Origin: Faecalicatena_A orotica
GTDB lineage: Bacteria > Bacillota > Clostridia > Lachnospirales > Lachnospiraceae
Reading direction: 5' to 3' (one strand)
Length of the DNA stretch: 64,000 bases
Assembly: GCF_040545875.1 (NCBI RefSeq)
Contig: NZ_JBEPMR010000011.1
Shown: one piece after another, positions 26,610 through 36,114 of the stretch
Position numbering within the stretch: the stretch's first letter is position 1
Layout: each line of letters begins with the position of its first letter
The notes under the pieces: generated by a model
Told to the model about the DNA's origin: nothing
Databases searched by the model: none
The model's input: only the letters and a program-made list of their open reading frames with translations
Program-made: the position numbers and the translations under genes

Positions 26610-27341
26610 CTACATATATCTGCCGAATCCGCCTCCATAACCGCCTCCGTTACAGCACAGTCCGCCTCCGCCACAGCAGAGATTACACACAAGGTTAGCG
26701 ATACACAGCTTCATACAGAAGCTGCTGCCTCCCATGACCGGATAGCCATAGGCGCTCTGCCTCTGCTGATACCATCCCCCGGTTCCCTGAAGACGATTTA
26801 AAAGCATCTGGTACTGCATATTGTCCGGATCAAGCCTTACCGCTTCCTTGGCATGTTCCTGCGCCGTCACATTATTCCCCATTCCGGAATTAGCCGAAGC
26901 GCTGTAAAAATACCAGAGGGCGCTGTGCTCCTTGATACCATCCAGAACATTGAGTGCTTCTTTGTAATGGCCGCTTTGTATGTAATTTGCCGCGGCTCTC
27001 AAGTGAATGTCTGATTCACTGTCCCCGGTCTGGCTGCCATAGGAACGGTTCCCTCCGAAGCCGCCAAAGCCACCGAATCCTCCAAAACCACCGAAGTCAC
27101 CATAACCGCCCTGTGAACTGCCAAAACCACCCTGGCCGCCTGAATATCCTCTCTCCCGTTCATCCATAATCTGCTGATAGGCCTGCTGCACTTCTTTAAA
27201 CTTCGCCTCCGCTTCATCCTTCAGCGGATTGTCGATATTCGCATCGGGATGGTACTTTCTGCTCAGCGTCCTGTACGCTTTCTTTATCTCGTCATCGGAA
27301 GCATCCTGTGACACTCCCAGCACTCTGTATGGATCATTCAT
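26610..27341 (-). CDS. DnaJ-domain protein with Gly-rich linker and Cys/Gly tail
   Basis: 243 residues. Residues 1-68 are a J domain with HPD (RKYHPDANID) near 31. Residues ~70-105 are a GGFG-type glycine/phenylalanine repeat. Residues ~112-185 resemble two TPR helices (AANYIQSGHYKEALNVLD, AKEAVRLDPDNMQYQMLLNRL). The last 30 residues are Cys/Gly-rich (NLVCNLCCGGGGLCCNGGG). It lacks the DnaJ zinc-finger and CTD domains, so it is a J-domain cofactor of an Hsp70 rather than DnaJ itself. Client unknown. 19 nt downstream of the zinc-ribbon gene. Confidence 0.88.
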   Translation of the reverse strand: MNDPYRVLGVSQDASDDEIKKAYRTLSRKYHPDANIDNPLKDEAEAKFKEVQQAYQQIMDERERGYSGGQGGFGSSQGGYGDFGGFGGFGGFGGFGGNRSYGSQTGDSESDIHLRAAANYIQSGHYKEALNVLDGIKEHSALWYFYSASANSGMGNNVTAQEHAKEAVRLDPDNMQYQMLLNRLQGTGGWYQQRQSAYGYPVMGGSSFCMKLCIANLVCNLCCGGGGLCCNGGGYGGGFGRYM

Positions 27342-27360
27342 TGTTCCCTTATACCCTCAC

Positions 27361-27768
27361 TTAACTTTTCTTTATGAATGTATTGCTGCATTTTGGGCAG
27401 CGCACTTCAATCTTTCCTTTTCCTCTCGGGATCCTGATCTTCTGTCCGCAGCCCGGGCATTTATATATATGGTATGCCTTTCTCTGTTTAAACATATTCT
27501 TCTGTCTCTGGAAAAAGCAGCGGATCTTGTATGTCCTGGCCATAAACGACTGGTTCTCTGCATACCGTTTCGTCACATTCTTAGAAAACATTCTGAAATA
27601 GCAGTAAATAATCAGGACCCATCCCAATACATAGCAGATTGTTCCGACCGTCTTTCCCGCGAAAAAGGATGAGAGCAGCACGACAACCAAACCTAAAACG
27701 AGCAGAAATTTTGAAAATGTATCTACTCCGTACCGACCCTGCATAAACCGTACCAGTTTTTCTTTCAT
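27361..27768 (-). CDS. Small membrane protein with C-terminal zinc ribbon
   Basis: 135 residues. Two hydrophobic spans at ~17-37 and 42-60, a basic middle region, then a zinc ribbon CPGCGQKIRIPRGKGKIEVRCPKC near 104-127. The ribbon would face the cytoplasm by the positive-inside rule. I know of no defined function. Co-directional with and just upstream of the J-domain gene, so the two may work together. Confidence 0.7.
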   Translation of the reverse strand: MKEKLVRFMQGRYGVDTFSKFLLVLGLVVVLLSSFFAGKTVGTICYVLGWVLIIYCYFRMFSKNVTKRYAENQSFMARTYKIRCFFQRQKNMFKQRKAYHIYKCPGCGQKIRIPRGKGKIEVRCPKCSNTFIKKS

Positions 27769-27890
27769 TCTATACCAACCTCACTTTTTTTCTTGCCCGC
27801 AGTTTTCTGCGGGCTGTATGACTACATGAAAGACATTTTCCTCTGTTTTTCGCGGATTGTCAAGAAAACTCTTATTAAATAACTATAAAT

Positions 27891-28799
27891 TTATTCTTCA
27901 TTCAAAATATTTTTACATATTTCTTCCGATATCAGATAGACAATTCTGGAATCATTCATCATCACGTATCTGTTTCCGCTGTCGTCCGTCCCGCCGATAT
28001 AGAGGGTAAGTGTCTTTTCCTTATCATCTGACGTGTAAACTGCCTCTACCGTTGTTCTGCTGCCTTCATCCAGGCCGAATCCTGCAAGGTCTTTATCCTC
28101 TACAGAATAGTCAGCCGCCTTACTAAGCGTGACTGCACCGAGTCCGCCTGCAACCGCGGCGATATTTTGGGCATCATCGTCATTCTCTGAATCATAAGTC
28201 GTTGTCTGACCGCCCTGTGTGATCACTTCCTTCTTCAGGTTGCCGCTTCCGATGTTTGGATAAGTATCCAGCTGTGCCATATCTTCCAGCGAATACTGGA
28301 GGTCTGATATGGTAGTACTGCTTACCGTGTAAACCTTTCCCTCATCACCCACGGTGACATAATAGTCATCTCCTGCCGCATTTCCATAATACAGTGTTGT
28401 CTCGCCGCCTTCCCCATCTGTCAGGGATACCGTATAAACTGGTTCCGTCAGGCCGTAATCCTCGAGGGAATCGCCATCCTTCAGTTCACGCTCTGCCTTA
28501 AGTTTTTTGAACGTATCTGCCATCTGCTCCGGGTATGACTGTGCCAGCGGAAAGTCTTTATCAGCAGTAACATACCATGTGCCGTCTTCCTTGGTGAATT
28601 CCATGTCACCGCTGCCAATATTATATTTTATGTCTGTTATTGTATCTATATCCGTAATATAAATGTTTTCTGCCTCTTCTTTTGCCTGTTCCTTTTTGTC
28701 CTGGCTTTTATTCCATGACTGGAGAATGAAATATGCCGCCACGAGCACCACAAGAACAGCAAACAGCAGAATCATAGACTTCTTCTTTTTCTGTCCCAT
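27891..28799 (-). CDS. DUF4340 protein of a Gld-type ABC transporter operon
   Basis: 302 residues. N-terminal basic stretch and one membrane span (residues ~8-26), then an extracytoplasmic region of repeated beta-rich units (ITDIKYNIGSGDMEFTKEDGTWYVT; DYGLTEPVYTVSLTDGEGGETTLYYGN) typical of DUF4340. DUF4340 proteins commonly follow GldG-like genes. AAGGAGG precedes the ATG; 16 nt after the gldG-like gene. Role unknown, presumably part of the exported or membrane complex. Confidence 0.85.
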   Translation of the reverse strand: MGQKKKKSMILLFAVLVVLVAAYFILQSWNKSQDKKEQAKEEAENIYITDIDTITDIKYNIGSGDMEFTKEDGTWYVTADKDFPLAQSYPEQMADTFKKLKAERELKDGDSLEDYGLTEPVYTVSLTDGEGGETTLYYGNAAGDDYYVTVGDEGKVYTVSSTTISDLQYSLEDMAQLDTYPNIGSGNLKKEVITQGGQTTTYDSENDDDAQNIAAVAGGLGAVTLSKAADYSVEDKDLAGFGLDEGSRTTVEAVYTSDDKEKTLTLYIGGTDDSGNRYVMMNDSRIVYLISEEICKNILNEE

Positions 28800-28815
28800 C
28801 TTATCCTCCTTATGC

Positions 28816-30285
28816 CTATGCCTTCCTTCTTCTATACCATACCGTGAATCCTGAAATAAGGATCAAAAGCGGGATTCCAAATATCACCAGAAGACTGAAC
28901 AGTCCTGCATGCTGTACCGTATTGTATTCGGTTCCCAGACTCTTTGCTTCAATTGAAATATTCTGGACACCGTCAAAATTGCTGCTCACCGCATTCATAA
29001 ACAATGTTGTATTCTCGAGCTGGGTAAAGGTATCCGTTATCTGCGAGTCAATCAGACTGCCCGCTGAAATCACTGTAAGCCTGCCCGTCTTCTGTTCTTC
29101 CTGCTCTGCATCGTCTGACTCGCCGTCATTTTCACTGGTATCCGCATCTGTCTTTCCTGCGGAATCCCCGCTGATTGTCTCCTCGGCCACTGCCCCGAGC
29201 GTATAAGCCCCCTGCTTCTGAGCTTCTTCTGTTACTGCATAAGCATTCTCAGATGTCGTCATAAACGGACTTGTCGTTATGGTGTCTCTCGCCGGATCTA
29301 CCAGATTCATGCCGTGGGCGTTCGTCAAAAGGACCATCTGTGAGGTAATTCCCTTTGCCATATCCCCTGATACAGAGAGTTCTGGAAAGATATAATAGTA
29401 ATTGCCCTGATAACATCTGGACGGGTCTGCGATATAACCGTCTTCTGTTTCCATACCATATTCTTTCATGACAGAAGCAATGTTCGGCAGGTCTGCAGAA
29501 CTGGTTTCTCCTAACAGTATCATCACCTTGCCGCCTTTGGCCAGATAATCTTCAACCGCAGTCTTCTCATCCTCTGTCAGGTCTTTGGATGGTGCATACA
29601 TCAGAAGAAGGTCACACTCTTCCGGTATAGAAGTATCCATCACGAGATTTAGTTCATTCACTTTATAGTTGTTTTTCGTCATCAGTTCCGAAACAGAACT
29701 GGATAAAGTAGCCTCTCCATGTCCGGTAGTCCTGTAGATGTTCTTATTCGAATCGCTGACTACATAATTCACGGCACTGGTCAGCTGGCCCTCACCATCG
29801 AATTCGGATTCCGTTGCATTCCCGGTATAATAATAGGAAGAAGTATCCATCACGATGATGTCACTGAATGATACGGTTGTACTTTTCCCTGTATCATCAC
29901 ATGCCACTACAATCGTATTGGCAGAAGTATCGTACTCCGACAAGGCTGACGGGTGAAGTACCGGGTCAATCCATTCCACTTTTATATTTTTCGATAAAGA
30001 ACTGTATTTACTCAAAAACGTCTTGATCCTGTCATCCGCGCCCGCTTTTTCCGCCAGCACCGTGAAGGTCACCTTCTGGTCTAAATTCTTTAAGAGCTCT
30101 TTACTTGTATCTGTAATGTCGTAAATCTTCGTACTGCTGACATCAATGTTTTTATATTTTTCCGGTATCTGTCCGAAAATCAAATTGGCAACTACAACGA
30201 TCGCAATGACAATCACTGTCAGTCCTACACTGTATGTTCCATTCTTAGTCCCTGTTGTTTTAAATATACTTTTTATTTTCTGCAC
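28816..30285 (-). CDS. GldG-family ABC transporter auxiliary protein
   Basis: 489 residues, GTG start with AGGAGG 8 nt upstream. One membrane span near residues 19-38, a large extracytoplasmic ABC_transp_aux/GldG domain (SSTKIYDITDTSKELLKNLDQKVTFTVLAEK; GHGEATLSSSVSELMTKNNYKVNELNL; LMYAPSKDLTEDEKTAVEDYLAKGGKVMILL), an acidic low-complexity stretch (~380-400) and a C-terminal span near 465-483. It lies between the permease and DUF4340 genes. Known from gliding bacteroidetes but widespread; substrate unknown. Confidence 0.87.
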   Translation of the reverse strand: MQKIKSIFKTTGTKNGTYSVGLTVIVIAIVVVANLIFGQIPEKYKNIDVSSTKIYDITDTSKELLKNLDQKVTFTVLAEKAGADDRIKTFLSKYSSLSKNIKVEWIDPVLHPSALSEYDTSANTIVVACDDTGKSTTVSFSDIIVMDTSSYYYTGNATESEFDGEGQLTSAVNYVVSDSNKNIYRTTGHGEATLSSSVSELMTKNNYKVNELNLVMDTSIPEECDLLLMYAPSKDLTEDEKTAVEDYLAKGGKVMILLGETSSADLPNIASVMKEYGMETEDGYIADPSRCYQGNYYYIFPELSVSGDMAKGITSQMVLLTNAHGMNLVDPARDTITTSPFMTTSENAYAVTEEAQKQGAYTLGAVAEETISGDSAGKTDADTSENDGESDDAEQEEQKTGRLTVISAGSLIDSQITDTFTQLENTTLFMNAVSSNFDGVQNISIEAKSLGTEYNTVQHAGLFSLLVIFGIPLLILISGFTVWYRRRKA

Positions 30286-30297
30286 GCTCCAGCCCTC

Positions 30298-31164
30298 CTA
30301 ACTCCACCGTCTTTTCTGAATGGCCTGCACTGTCAGGAAGATAAATACTGCAATAACAGACAGATACAGTACAATGCCGCTGACATCTACAATGCTTTTT
30401 GACGTAATATCCGTGAAAATATTTGCAAGTGCAAGATTTCCCAGAACCTTCGTCAAAATGTTTTCAAACAGGCTGGATTTTAAAATATAAGTTACAATTA
30501 AGGCTGCCGCGCCAATCAGCCCGATGCCTCCACTTAATACCCAGTTTCCTGTCATCTGCTGGATATAAGCCGCCACAATTAGAAGCAGGATGATCAGTCC
30601 GATCACTCCGCTGATTGCTGATCCCGGCATGAATGACAGGATCCCGTCCCACAGATATAATACAAGAAGGACGCCAAACGTTGTAATAAAAGCAATGATC
30701 TGGCTCTCTGTCAGCGAGGACAGGAACATACCGATCGCGATGTACACACAGCCAAGCAGGAAGAAGACGCCGATAGAAATATAGTCAACTTTGAGATAGG
30801 CTGTTCCCTGAAGCTTAATGATTAAAGGGAATATGCAGAAAATAATGTTGGGTACTGCAAGCACAGACACCATTGCCAGATATTTTCCAAGCACGACCCT
30901 GCCCAGTCCGACCGGAGCCGTCAGCAGCAGCTGGTCGGTCTTATTCTTACGTTCTTCTGAAAAACTTTTCATCGTAATCAGTGGTATCCCTACAAGAAAT
31001 ACGATCAGTGAACCTGACAATGTATAGGAAAAGTACGGATACCCCGCATTCAGGTTATAGGCCATGAAGTAGATCCCGGTAAAAGCTACCAGAAATGCAA
31101 CAAATACACATCCAATCATGGACTGGAAATAAGACTTAAGTTCTCTTTTATAAATCGCCAGCAT
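30298..31164 (-). CDS. ABC transporter permease (ABC-2/GldF-like)
   Basis: 288 residues from ATG 31164 (MLAIYKRELKSYFQS), with AAGGAGG nine bases upstream; the longer ORF start at 31209 lies deep in the ATPase gene. Six membrane spans; ABC-2 features include the cytoplasmic motif LITMKSFSEERKNKTDQLLLTAP near residue 60 (EERKNKT coupling helix). It overlaps the ATPase gene by 17 nt and precedes gldG. Confidence 0.88.
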   Translation of the reverse strand: MLAIYKRELKSYFQSMIGCVFVAFLVAFTGIYFMAYNLNAGYPYFSYTLSGSLIVFLVGIPLITMKSFSEERKNKTDQLLLTAPVGLGRVVLGKYLAMVSVLAVPNIIFCIFPLIIKLQGTAYLKVDYISIGVFFLLGCVYIAIGMFLSSLTESQIIAFITTFGVLLVLYLWDGILSFMPGSAISGVIGLIILLLIVAAYIQQMTGNWVLSGGIGLIGAAALIVTYILKSSLFENILTKVLGNLALANIFTDITSKSIVDVSGIVLYLSVIAVFIFLTVQAIQKRRWS

Positions 31165-32164
31165 CTGTCTCATCCTCCTTTTCGTCCTCACTGAGCATAT
31201 CTTCCACATCCCCGGTTATCTCTGGTACAGCACTCTCTCCCTGTGTCAGTTCGAGGAATATCTCTTCCAGACTTGCACGGTTCGTCTTAAGCATGGTCAG
31301 CGGGCACCCGGCCCCTGCAAATGCAAAGAATATCTTTTCACGGATATCCTGATGCTGCTTTGTTTCAATCACTGCCGTTGTTGTACCGTCCGCATGTTCC
31401 TCCGTCTTTACAGTTGAAATCTCAGTGACCGGCCGGAGTATCTCCCTTATCTTAGAAGGCGCCGCCTTCGCCTCGATCTCCACAGATTCGGAGCCGTCCA
31501 TCAGGTGCTCCAGATTTTCGGGTGTATCACTTGCCACAAGCTTCCCTTTCGCAATGATCATGATATAATCGCAAACTTCTCTTACTTCGGCCAGAATATG
31601 GGAGCTCAGTATAACGGTGTGCTTCTTGGCCAGATTGCGGATCAACTCCCGAATCTCGATGATCTGTTTCGGGTCAAGACCAACCGTCGGCTCATCCAAA
31701 ATGATAATATCCGGGAATCCGAGCACAGCCTGTGCCAGACCGACACGCTGCCTGTAGCCTTTTGACAGGTTACGGATCAGACGCTCCCTGACGTCCATCA
31801 GTTTCGCAAGCTTTAATACTTCTTCCACGGAAGACTCCCGTTTATTATTCGGTATTTTCTTAAGTTCTGCCGCAAAGTCCAGATATTCCTGCACGGTCAT
31901 CTCTGTGTACAGAGGAGGCATCTCAGGAAGATAGCCGATATGCTTCTTCGCCTCTTCCGGTTCCTTTAAGATATCATGGCCGTTGATGAGGACTTCACCT
32001 TCTGTCGCCCCGAGATAACCGGTCATAATATTCATAGTCGTAGATTTTCCTGCGCCGTTCGGACCCAAAAAGCCATAGATCTTACCTTTTTCAATCTTGA
32101 AAGTCAGGTGATCTATGGCCAGATGATTTCCATATTTTTTCACTAAATTCTTTACTTCTATCAA
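31148..32164 (-). CDS. ABC transporter ATP-binding protein (GldA-like)
   Basis: 338 residues. Walker A GPNGAGKST near residue 36, Q-loop YLPEMPPLYTEM near 80, signature LSKGYRQRVGLAQA near 135 and Walker B IIILDEPTVGLD near 155, with H-loop SSHIL near 190. A ~100-residue C-terminal extension (DUF4162-like) ends very acidic. First gene of the operon ATPase-permease-GldG-DUF4340. Confidence 0.93.
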   Translation of the reverse strand: MIEVKNLVKKYGNHLAIDHLTFKIEKGKIYGFLGPNGAGKSTTMNIMTGYLGATEGEVLINGHDILKEPEEAKKHIGYLPEMPPLYTEMTVQEYLDFAAELKKIPNNKRESSVEEVLKLAKLMDVRERLIRNLSKGYRQRVGLAQAVLGFPDIIILDEPTVGLDPKQIIEIRELIRNLAKKHTVILSSHILAEVREVCDYIMIIAKGKLVASDTPENLEHLMDGSESVEIEAKAAPSKIREILRPVTEISTVKTEEHADGTTTAVIETKQHQDIREKIFFAFAGAGCPLTMLKTNRASLEEIFLELTQGESAVPEITGDVEDMLSEDEKEDETDAGDL

Positions 32165-32272
32165 GTCCTTACCTCCCTGTGTTTTTGTATAGGAAATAAG
32201 TTATCAGAATTTTGTGAAGGTTTTGTGTTATAAATGTGATATAGTTTTGTAGATTCTTTGTTCTCCCAAAGA

Positions 32273-32308
32273 GAAAGGTTAAGCATCAAAACTGACACTT
32301 AACCTTTC
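32273..32308. terminator. Hairpin overlapping the SGNH hydrolase stop
   Basis: GAAAGGTTAAG (32273-32283) pairs with CTTAACCTTTC (32298-32308); the gene's TAA stop lies in the stem. The following minus-strand sequence is only moderately U-rich. Confidence 0.5.
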
Positions 32309-33438
32309 TTTTTCCGGTTCATGAGATAAAGAAGGCATATACCGGACGCTGCCAGTATGACTCCGGCCGCGATCCCGAGCCAGTCTGCCCTCCTGCTGTG
32401 TTCCTGCTGTCCTGACTGTTTGTCCGTCAGGTTTTTCTCATTTTCCGTTTTTTCTGCCTGATTCTCCTGCATCTGTTTTACATTTTCCGATTCAGCATCC
32501 GGGGCTGCTGCATTCTCCCTGTTCTCGGCCTGTCCGCCCGTTTTGTCCTGTGCTTCCCCCTTTACCGCACCGCCGTCCACCGACTGTGAATCCTCTTCCA
32601 GAACATCCTCCCGGCTGTCCGGGTCTTCAACCAGTTTATAAACCATCCCCGCGATCAGTTCCTGTCCTTCCTGGCTCGGATGAAGTCCGTCCCCCTGAAC
32701 AAACGCCACAATACTGGAATTGAAGAGGTCCACCACCTGATATCCATAATCCGAAGCCCGCTTTTCTATGATGCTGTTCATATTTCCGATAATATTTTCC
32801 ACTACTTTGTTCAGAGTCCCCGGCAGTTCCATGTTATAGACAGGATTATAAATATTCGTTACGATAACCTGGGCATTCTTCTTCTTCTGCTGGCTGACCG
32901 TCTCCATTGCTTTCATCCACTCGGTCTCGAAACTCCCGTAATCCCAGTTACTCAGTGCATCGACGATTTTCAGGATTGTAAGAGGATTCTTTTTAACACC
33001 TTCCTGCAGTTCGCTGAGTGCCTGGTTCGCGCTTCTGAACTTTGTATTTGAATTCAGTATCTGCTGTGATACATGTTTAAACTCGTTGAGCAGGTCATTG
33101 GAGCCCATTGTTATCAGGACGATATCTGACTTATTCAAATTTCTCTTGACCGTATCCCTCGACAGAACCTTTTCGTTCAGCCCCGCGGTGTCCAGACCAT
33201 TTTTCGCATAATTCTGATAATCAAAATAGGCCTCATTTTCTTCCGCCAGCTGTTCTGTTACGATACGGCCGTAACATTTGATTTTATTTACCTTATCCGA
33301 AGAGTAGCCCTTTGCAATGCTGTCTCCTAAAACGGTACAGGTAATAACCTCATTCCAGGCCCTGACCGGCATCACCTGCTGCACCAGCAAGGCTGCCGCC
33401 AGTATAAGGCCGGCGGCCATTCTCAGGTATTTCTTCAT
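32299..33438 (-). CDS. SGNH/GDSL-type lipase/esterase, exported and C-terminally membrane-anchored
   Basis: 379 residues from ATG 33438; an in-frame GTG 12 codons upstream lacks a ribosome site. Signal peptide (MKKYLRMAAGLILAAALLVQQVMPVRAW), then SGNH blocks: CTVLGDSIAKGYSSDK (catalytic Ser), ITMGSNDLLNEF near 110 (Asn) and GDGLHPSQEGQELIAG near 250 (Asp/His). A Gln/Glu-rich linker (~275-345) precedes a C-terminal span and RKKKG tail, implying a surface enzyme tethered to the membrane. Substrate, possibly an acylated glycan or lipid, unknown. Confidence 0.87.
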   Translation of the reverse strand: MKKYLRMAAGLILAAALLVQQVMPVRAWNEVITCTVLGDSIAKGYSSDKVNKIKCYGRIVTEQLAEENEAYFDYQNYAKNGLDTAGLNEKVLSRDTVKRNLNKSDIVLITMGSNDLLNEFKHVSQQILNSNTKFRSANQALSELQEGVKKNPLTILKIVDALSNWDYGSFETEWMKAMETVSQQKKKNAQVIVTNIYNPVYNMELPGTLNKVVENIIGNMNSIIEKRASDYGYQVVDLFNSSIVAFVQGDGLHPSQEGQELIAGMVYKLVEDPDSREDVLEEDSQSVDGGAVKGEAQDKTGGQAENRENAAAPDAESENVKQMQENQAEKTENEKNLTDKQSGQQEHSRRADWLGIAAGVILAASGICLLYLMNRKKKG

Positions 33439-33458
33439 ATGCCCACTTCCATTTCTGT

Positions 33459-36113
33459 TTATTGTAATACCCACTCGGCATGGCTTCCCTGTTCCGTCTT
33501 TGTAACCGCCAGCTTCCAGTCTATCTGTTCTTTTAACTCATTTACATGGGAAATGATCCCCACCAGGCCTTTTTCTCCAGCCAGCTCCTGAAGAATCTGG
33601 ATTGCACGCTCTCTAGCAGAATCATCCAGAGAACCGAATCCTTCGTCTACAAACATCGTTTCCAGACTGATGGCACCCGCGGTATTCTGGACGATGTCTG
33701 CCAGTCCCAGTGCCATAGACAGGGATGCCATAAAGGATTCGCCGCCGGACAGCGTCTTGACATCCCTTACAGAATCATTGACCAGATGGTATACATCGAG
33801 ATCCAGTCCTGCCTGTCCCTGACTGCTCAGGTCCTTTATTTCACGGCACTGCAGAATGAATTCATTGGATGTCATTTTACTGAGTCTGCGGTTGGCCGCA
33901 TGAATAATCTGTTTGAAGTACTTTCGCTGTACATATGTTTCGAAATCCAGTTTCACACTGCCATTGAGCATCCCGTTCGCGGTCCGGTTCAGATGATTAA
34001 CCATCTCATACTGGGATGTCAGTGTCCCTCTTGCCTCAAAATACTGGTTCAGTTTGGTCTTTGCCTGTCTGTTCTTCTGGTTCAGGCTGTGCAGGCTGAG
34101 TACGTTTTTACGCTGCACTTTCTGTGCCGCCTGTACTTCGTCGAGTTTTTCCTTCTCACTGCTTAAGTCGGTCTTCTCTTTACCCTCTGTCTGCTGCCTG
34201 AGCATTTCCAGCCGGGTCCTTACCTCGACAGTCTGGGCATCATACTGCTTAAGGAGCGCTTCTTTCGCATCTCTGCCTTCCATCCACGCCCTGGCCTGCT
34301 GATAGGATTCGTATGAGTCGAATTTCTGGTTTTTTAATTCCTGATAGAAGTATTCTTCCTCTTCCTTCTGCTTCATATTCAGTTCCTCGAGCTGTTTTTC
34401 CCGGCTCTCCAGAAGACCGCCTCTTCTCTTTAGCTCTTCCATCAATTCCCGGAACTTCTTTTCCTGTTTCTGGTAATTTGATTTTATTAAACTTAACTCA
34501 GTCTCGCATCCGGCCAGCTTTTCTTTCACCTGCTCTTCACTGAGTTCTGTACTTCCCTGTATTTCAATAGCCTCCTCCTCAAAGAGTTTTTTTTCAGATT
34601 CAAGGCGGCTCTTTGCCTGCTGGAACTTCTCCTGTATCAGAGAGCGTTCTTTTTCTATTTTATCTCTTTTTTCCTTTGCCTTTTCCACATCCTTCTGTTC
34701 CGGTGCCTTTCCCGAAATCCCGGCCTTTTTCGGATGCTCTGTGGAACCACACACAGGGCACGGCTCTCCGGCTGTCAGCTTTTTTGCAAGAATCCCTGCC
34801 TGTTCGGCAAAGAAAAGCCGGTATTTTTCCTCATAATCCTCAGAGGCCAGCCTGCACTCTTCCAGCACCGCCTCCATCTTTTTCAGATTCCCGGCATACT
34901 CTTTTTCCAATTTCCAGATCTGTGCATATCTGGGCAGGATGTCCCTGAGACGGATGATCTGTTTCTGGAGAAGAGGTTCTGACTTCTGGAGTTCTTCCCC
35001 TGCGGCTTTCAGCACTGACTCCTCCGATACCGCACTTTTACTCTGTTCCTCAATCCATTCCCTGGTATCTGCAATTTGCTGCACAAGCCTTTTTCCTTCC
35101 GCCTTCGTCCGCTCAAGCTGTGTCTCTCTGACAGAAACCTTTTCGGCACGGGCACCGTCCTCTACCTGCCTGCGCTGCTCCTCCATCTTTTCTTTTTCTG
35201 CATCCAGGCTGCGCTGTTTTTCTTCTGCCTGACCCAGCAGCAGAAACAGGCGGTTCACCTCTTCGCCGCTTCGTATGGATGCGTTCAGCTCCTCAGACTG
35301 TTTCTGGAGTTCATAAGACAGCTTTTCAGCTTCTGCCTCTTTTGTCTTTCCCTGACAGCAGATTTCCTTCAGCGTATCCATCACGCCATCTGCAGGCGGA
35401 AGCTTCATAGTAAGATAGTCTGCCCACACGGAAGCCTCCCCACTCTCAGGAACCGTTTCCACACGCTCCATTTCCCTTATGCAGTCCTTTATATTATCCT
35501 GCAGGCGGATGTAAAGCTGCTTTGCCTGTTCCTTCAGTTCTTCCTGTACCTGCCAGTAGATTCTGGTCTGGAAAATTCTTGAAAAGATTCTCTTCCTTTC
35601 TCTGGATTCCGCATGAAGCAGCTTCAGAAAATCTCCCTGTGCAATCATAGCGATCTGCGTAAACTGGTCTACATCCAGCCCGATGATTTCTTCTATTTTA
35701 TGATCAATTTCCTTTTTCTTCCCCTGATACTCACTGCCGTCAGGAAGAATCAGGCTTACTTTGGCAGTCTCTTTCACAAGCCTGGGTGTGCCGTCTGCCT
35801 TTTTCCGCTTTCCCATACGCATATATTCGGGGTTTCTTCTGACCGTATATTCCTTGTCTCTGTAAGAAAAAACATATTCTACGAAGGTGTCCGTCCCGTC
35901 ATTTGCATACTGGCTGCGCATCATGTTCCCGTCCCGGCTCCCTCCGCTTGTGCGGTCATAAAGCGCATACGTGATGGCATCGAAAATGGTCGTCTTACCT
36001 GCCCCCGTGTCTCCTGTAATCAGAAACAGCCCGTGCTGCATTTTTGTAAAATCTATTTCTTCCACACCTGCGTAGGAACCGAATGCAGACATGATTAACT
36101 TCACAGGTCTCAT
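33459..36113 (-). CDS. sbcC: SbcC-family SMC-like ATPase, nuclease complex subunit
   Basis: 884 residues. N-terminal ATPase half with FGSYAGVEEIDF and Walker A GDTGAGKTTIFDAI near residue 36; long coiled coils either side of a zinc hook CPVCGSTEHPKK near residue 450; C-terminal half with signature LSGGESFMASLSMALGLAD near 790 and Walker B FVDEGFGSLD near 820. With SbcD it cuts hairpins and DNA ends. Shorter than E. coli SbcC (1048) through shorter coils. It begins 2 nt after the sbcD stop. Confidence 0.94.
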   Translation of the reverse strand: MRPVKLIMSAFGSYAGVEEIDFTKMQHGLFLITGDTGAGKTTIFDAITYALYDRTSGGSRDGNMMRSQYANDGTDTFVEYVFSYRDKEYTVRRNPEYMRMGKRKKADGTPRLVKETAKVSLILPDGSEYQGKKKEIDHKIEEIIGLDVDQFTQIAMIAQGDFLKLLHAESRERKRIFSRIFQTRIYWQVQEELKEQAKQLYIRLQDNIKDCIREMERVETVPESGEASVWADYLTMKLPPADGVMDTLKEICCQGKTKEAEAEKLSYELQKQSEELNASIRSGEEVNRLFLLLGQAEEKQRSLDAEKEKMEEQRRQVEDGARAEKVSVRETQLERTKAEGKRLVQQIADTREWIEEQSKSAVSEESVLKAAGEELQKSEPLLQKQIIRLRDILPRYAQIWKLEKEYAGNLKKMEAVLEECRLASEDYEEKYRLFFAEQAGILAKKLTAGEPCPVCGSTEHPKKAGISGKAPEQKDVEKAKEKRDKIEKERSLIQEKFQQAKSRLESEKKLFEEEAIEIQGSTELSEEQVKEKLAGCETELSLIKSNYQKQEKKFRELMEELKRRGGLLESREKQLEELNMKQKEEEEYFYQELKNQKFDSYESYQQARAWMEGRDAKEALLKQYDAQTVEVRTRLEMLRQQTEGKEKTDLSSEKEKLDEVQAAQKVQRKNVLSLHSLNQKNRQAKTKLNQYFEARGTLTSQYEMVNHLNRTANGMLNGSVKLDFETYVQRKYFKQIIHAANRRLSKMTSNEFILQCREIKDLSSQGQAGLDLDVYHLVNDSVRDVKTLSGGESFMASLSMALGLADIVQNTAGAISLETMFVDEGFGSLDDSARERAIQILQELAGEKGLVGIISHVNELKEQIDWKLAVTKTEQGSHAEWVLQ

Positions 36114-36114
36114 G

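Noticed and set aside
27795..27814. GCCCGCAG/CTGCGGGC hairpin as a terminator
   Set aside because: In the transcribed (minus) direction it is followed by A, not U, and sits next to the zinc-ribbon gene's ribosome site.
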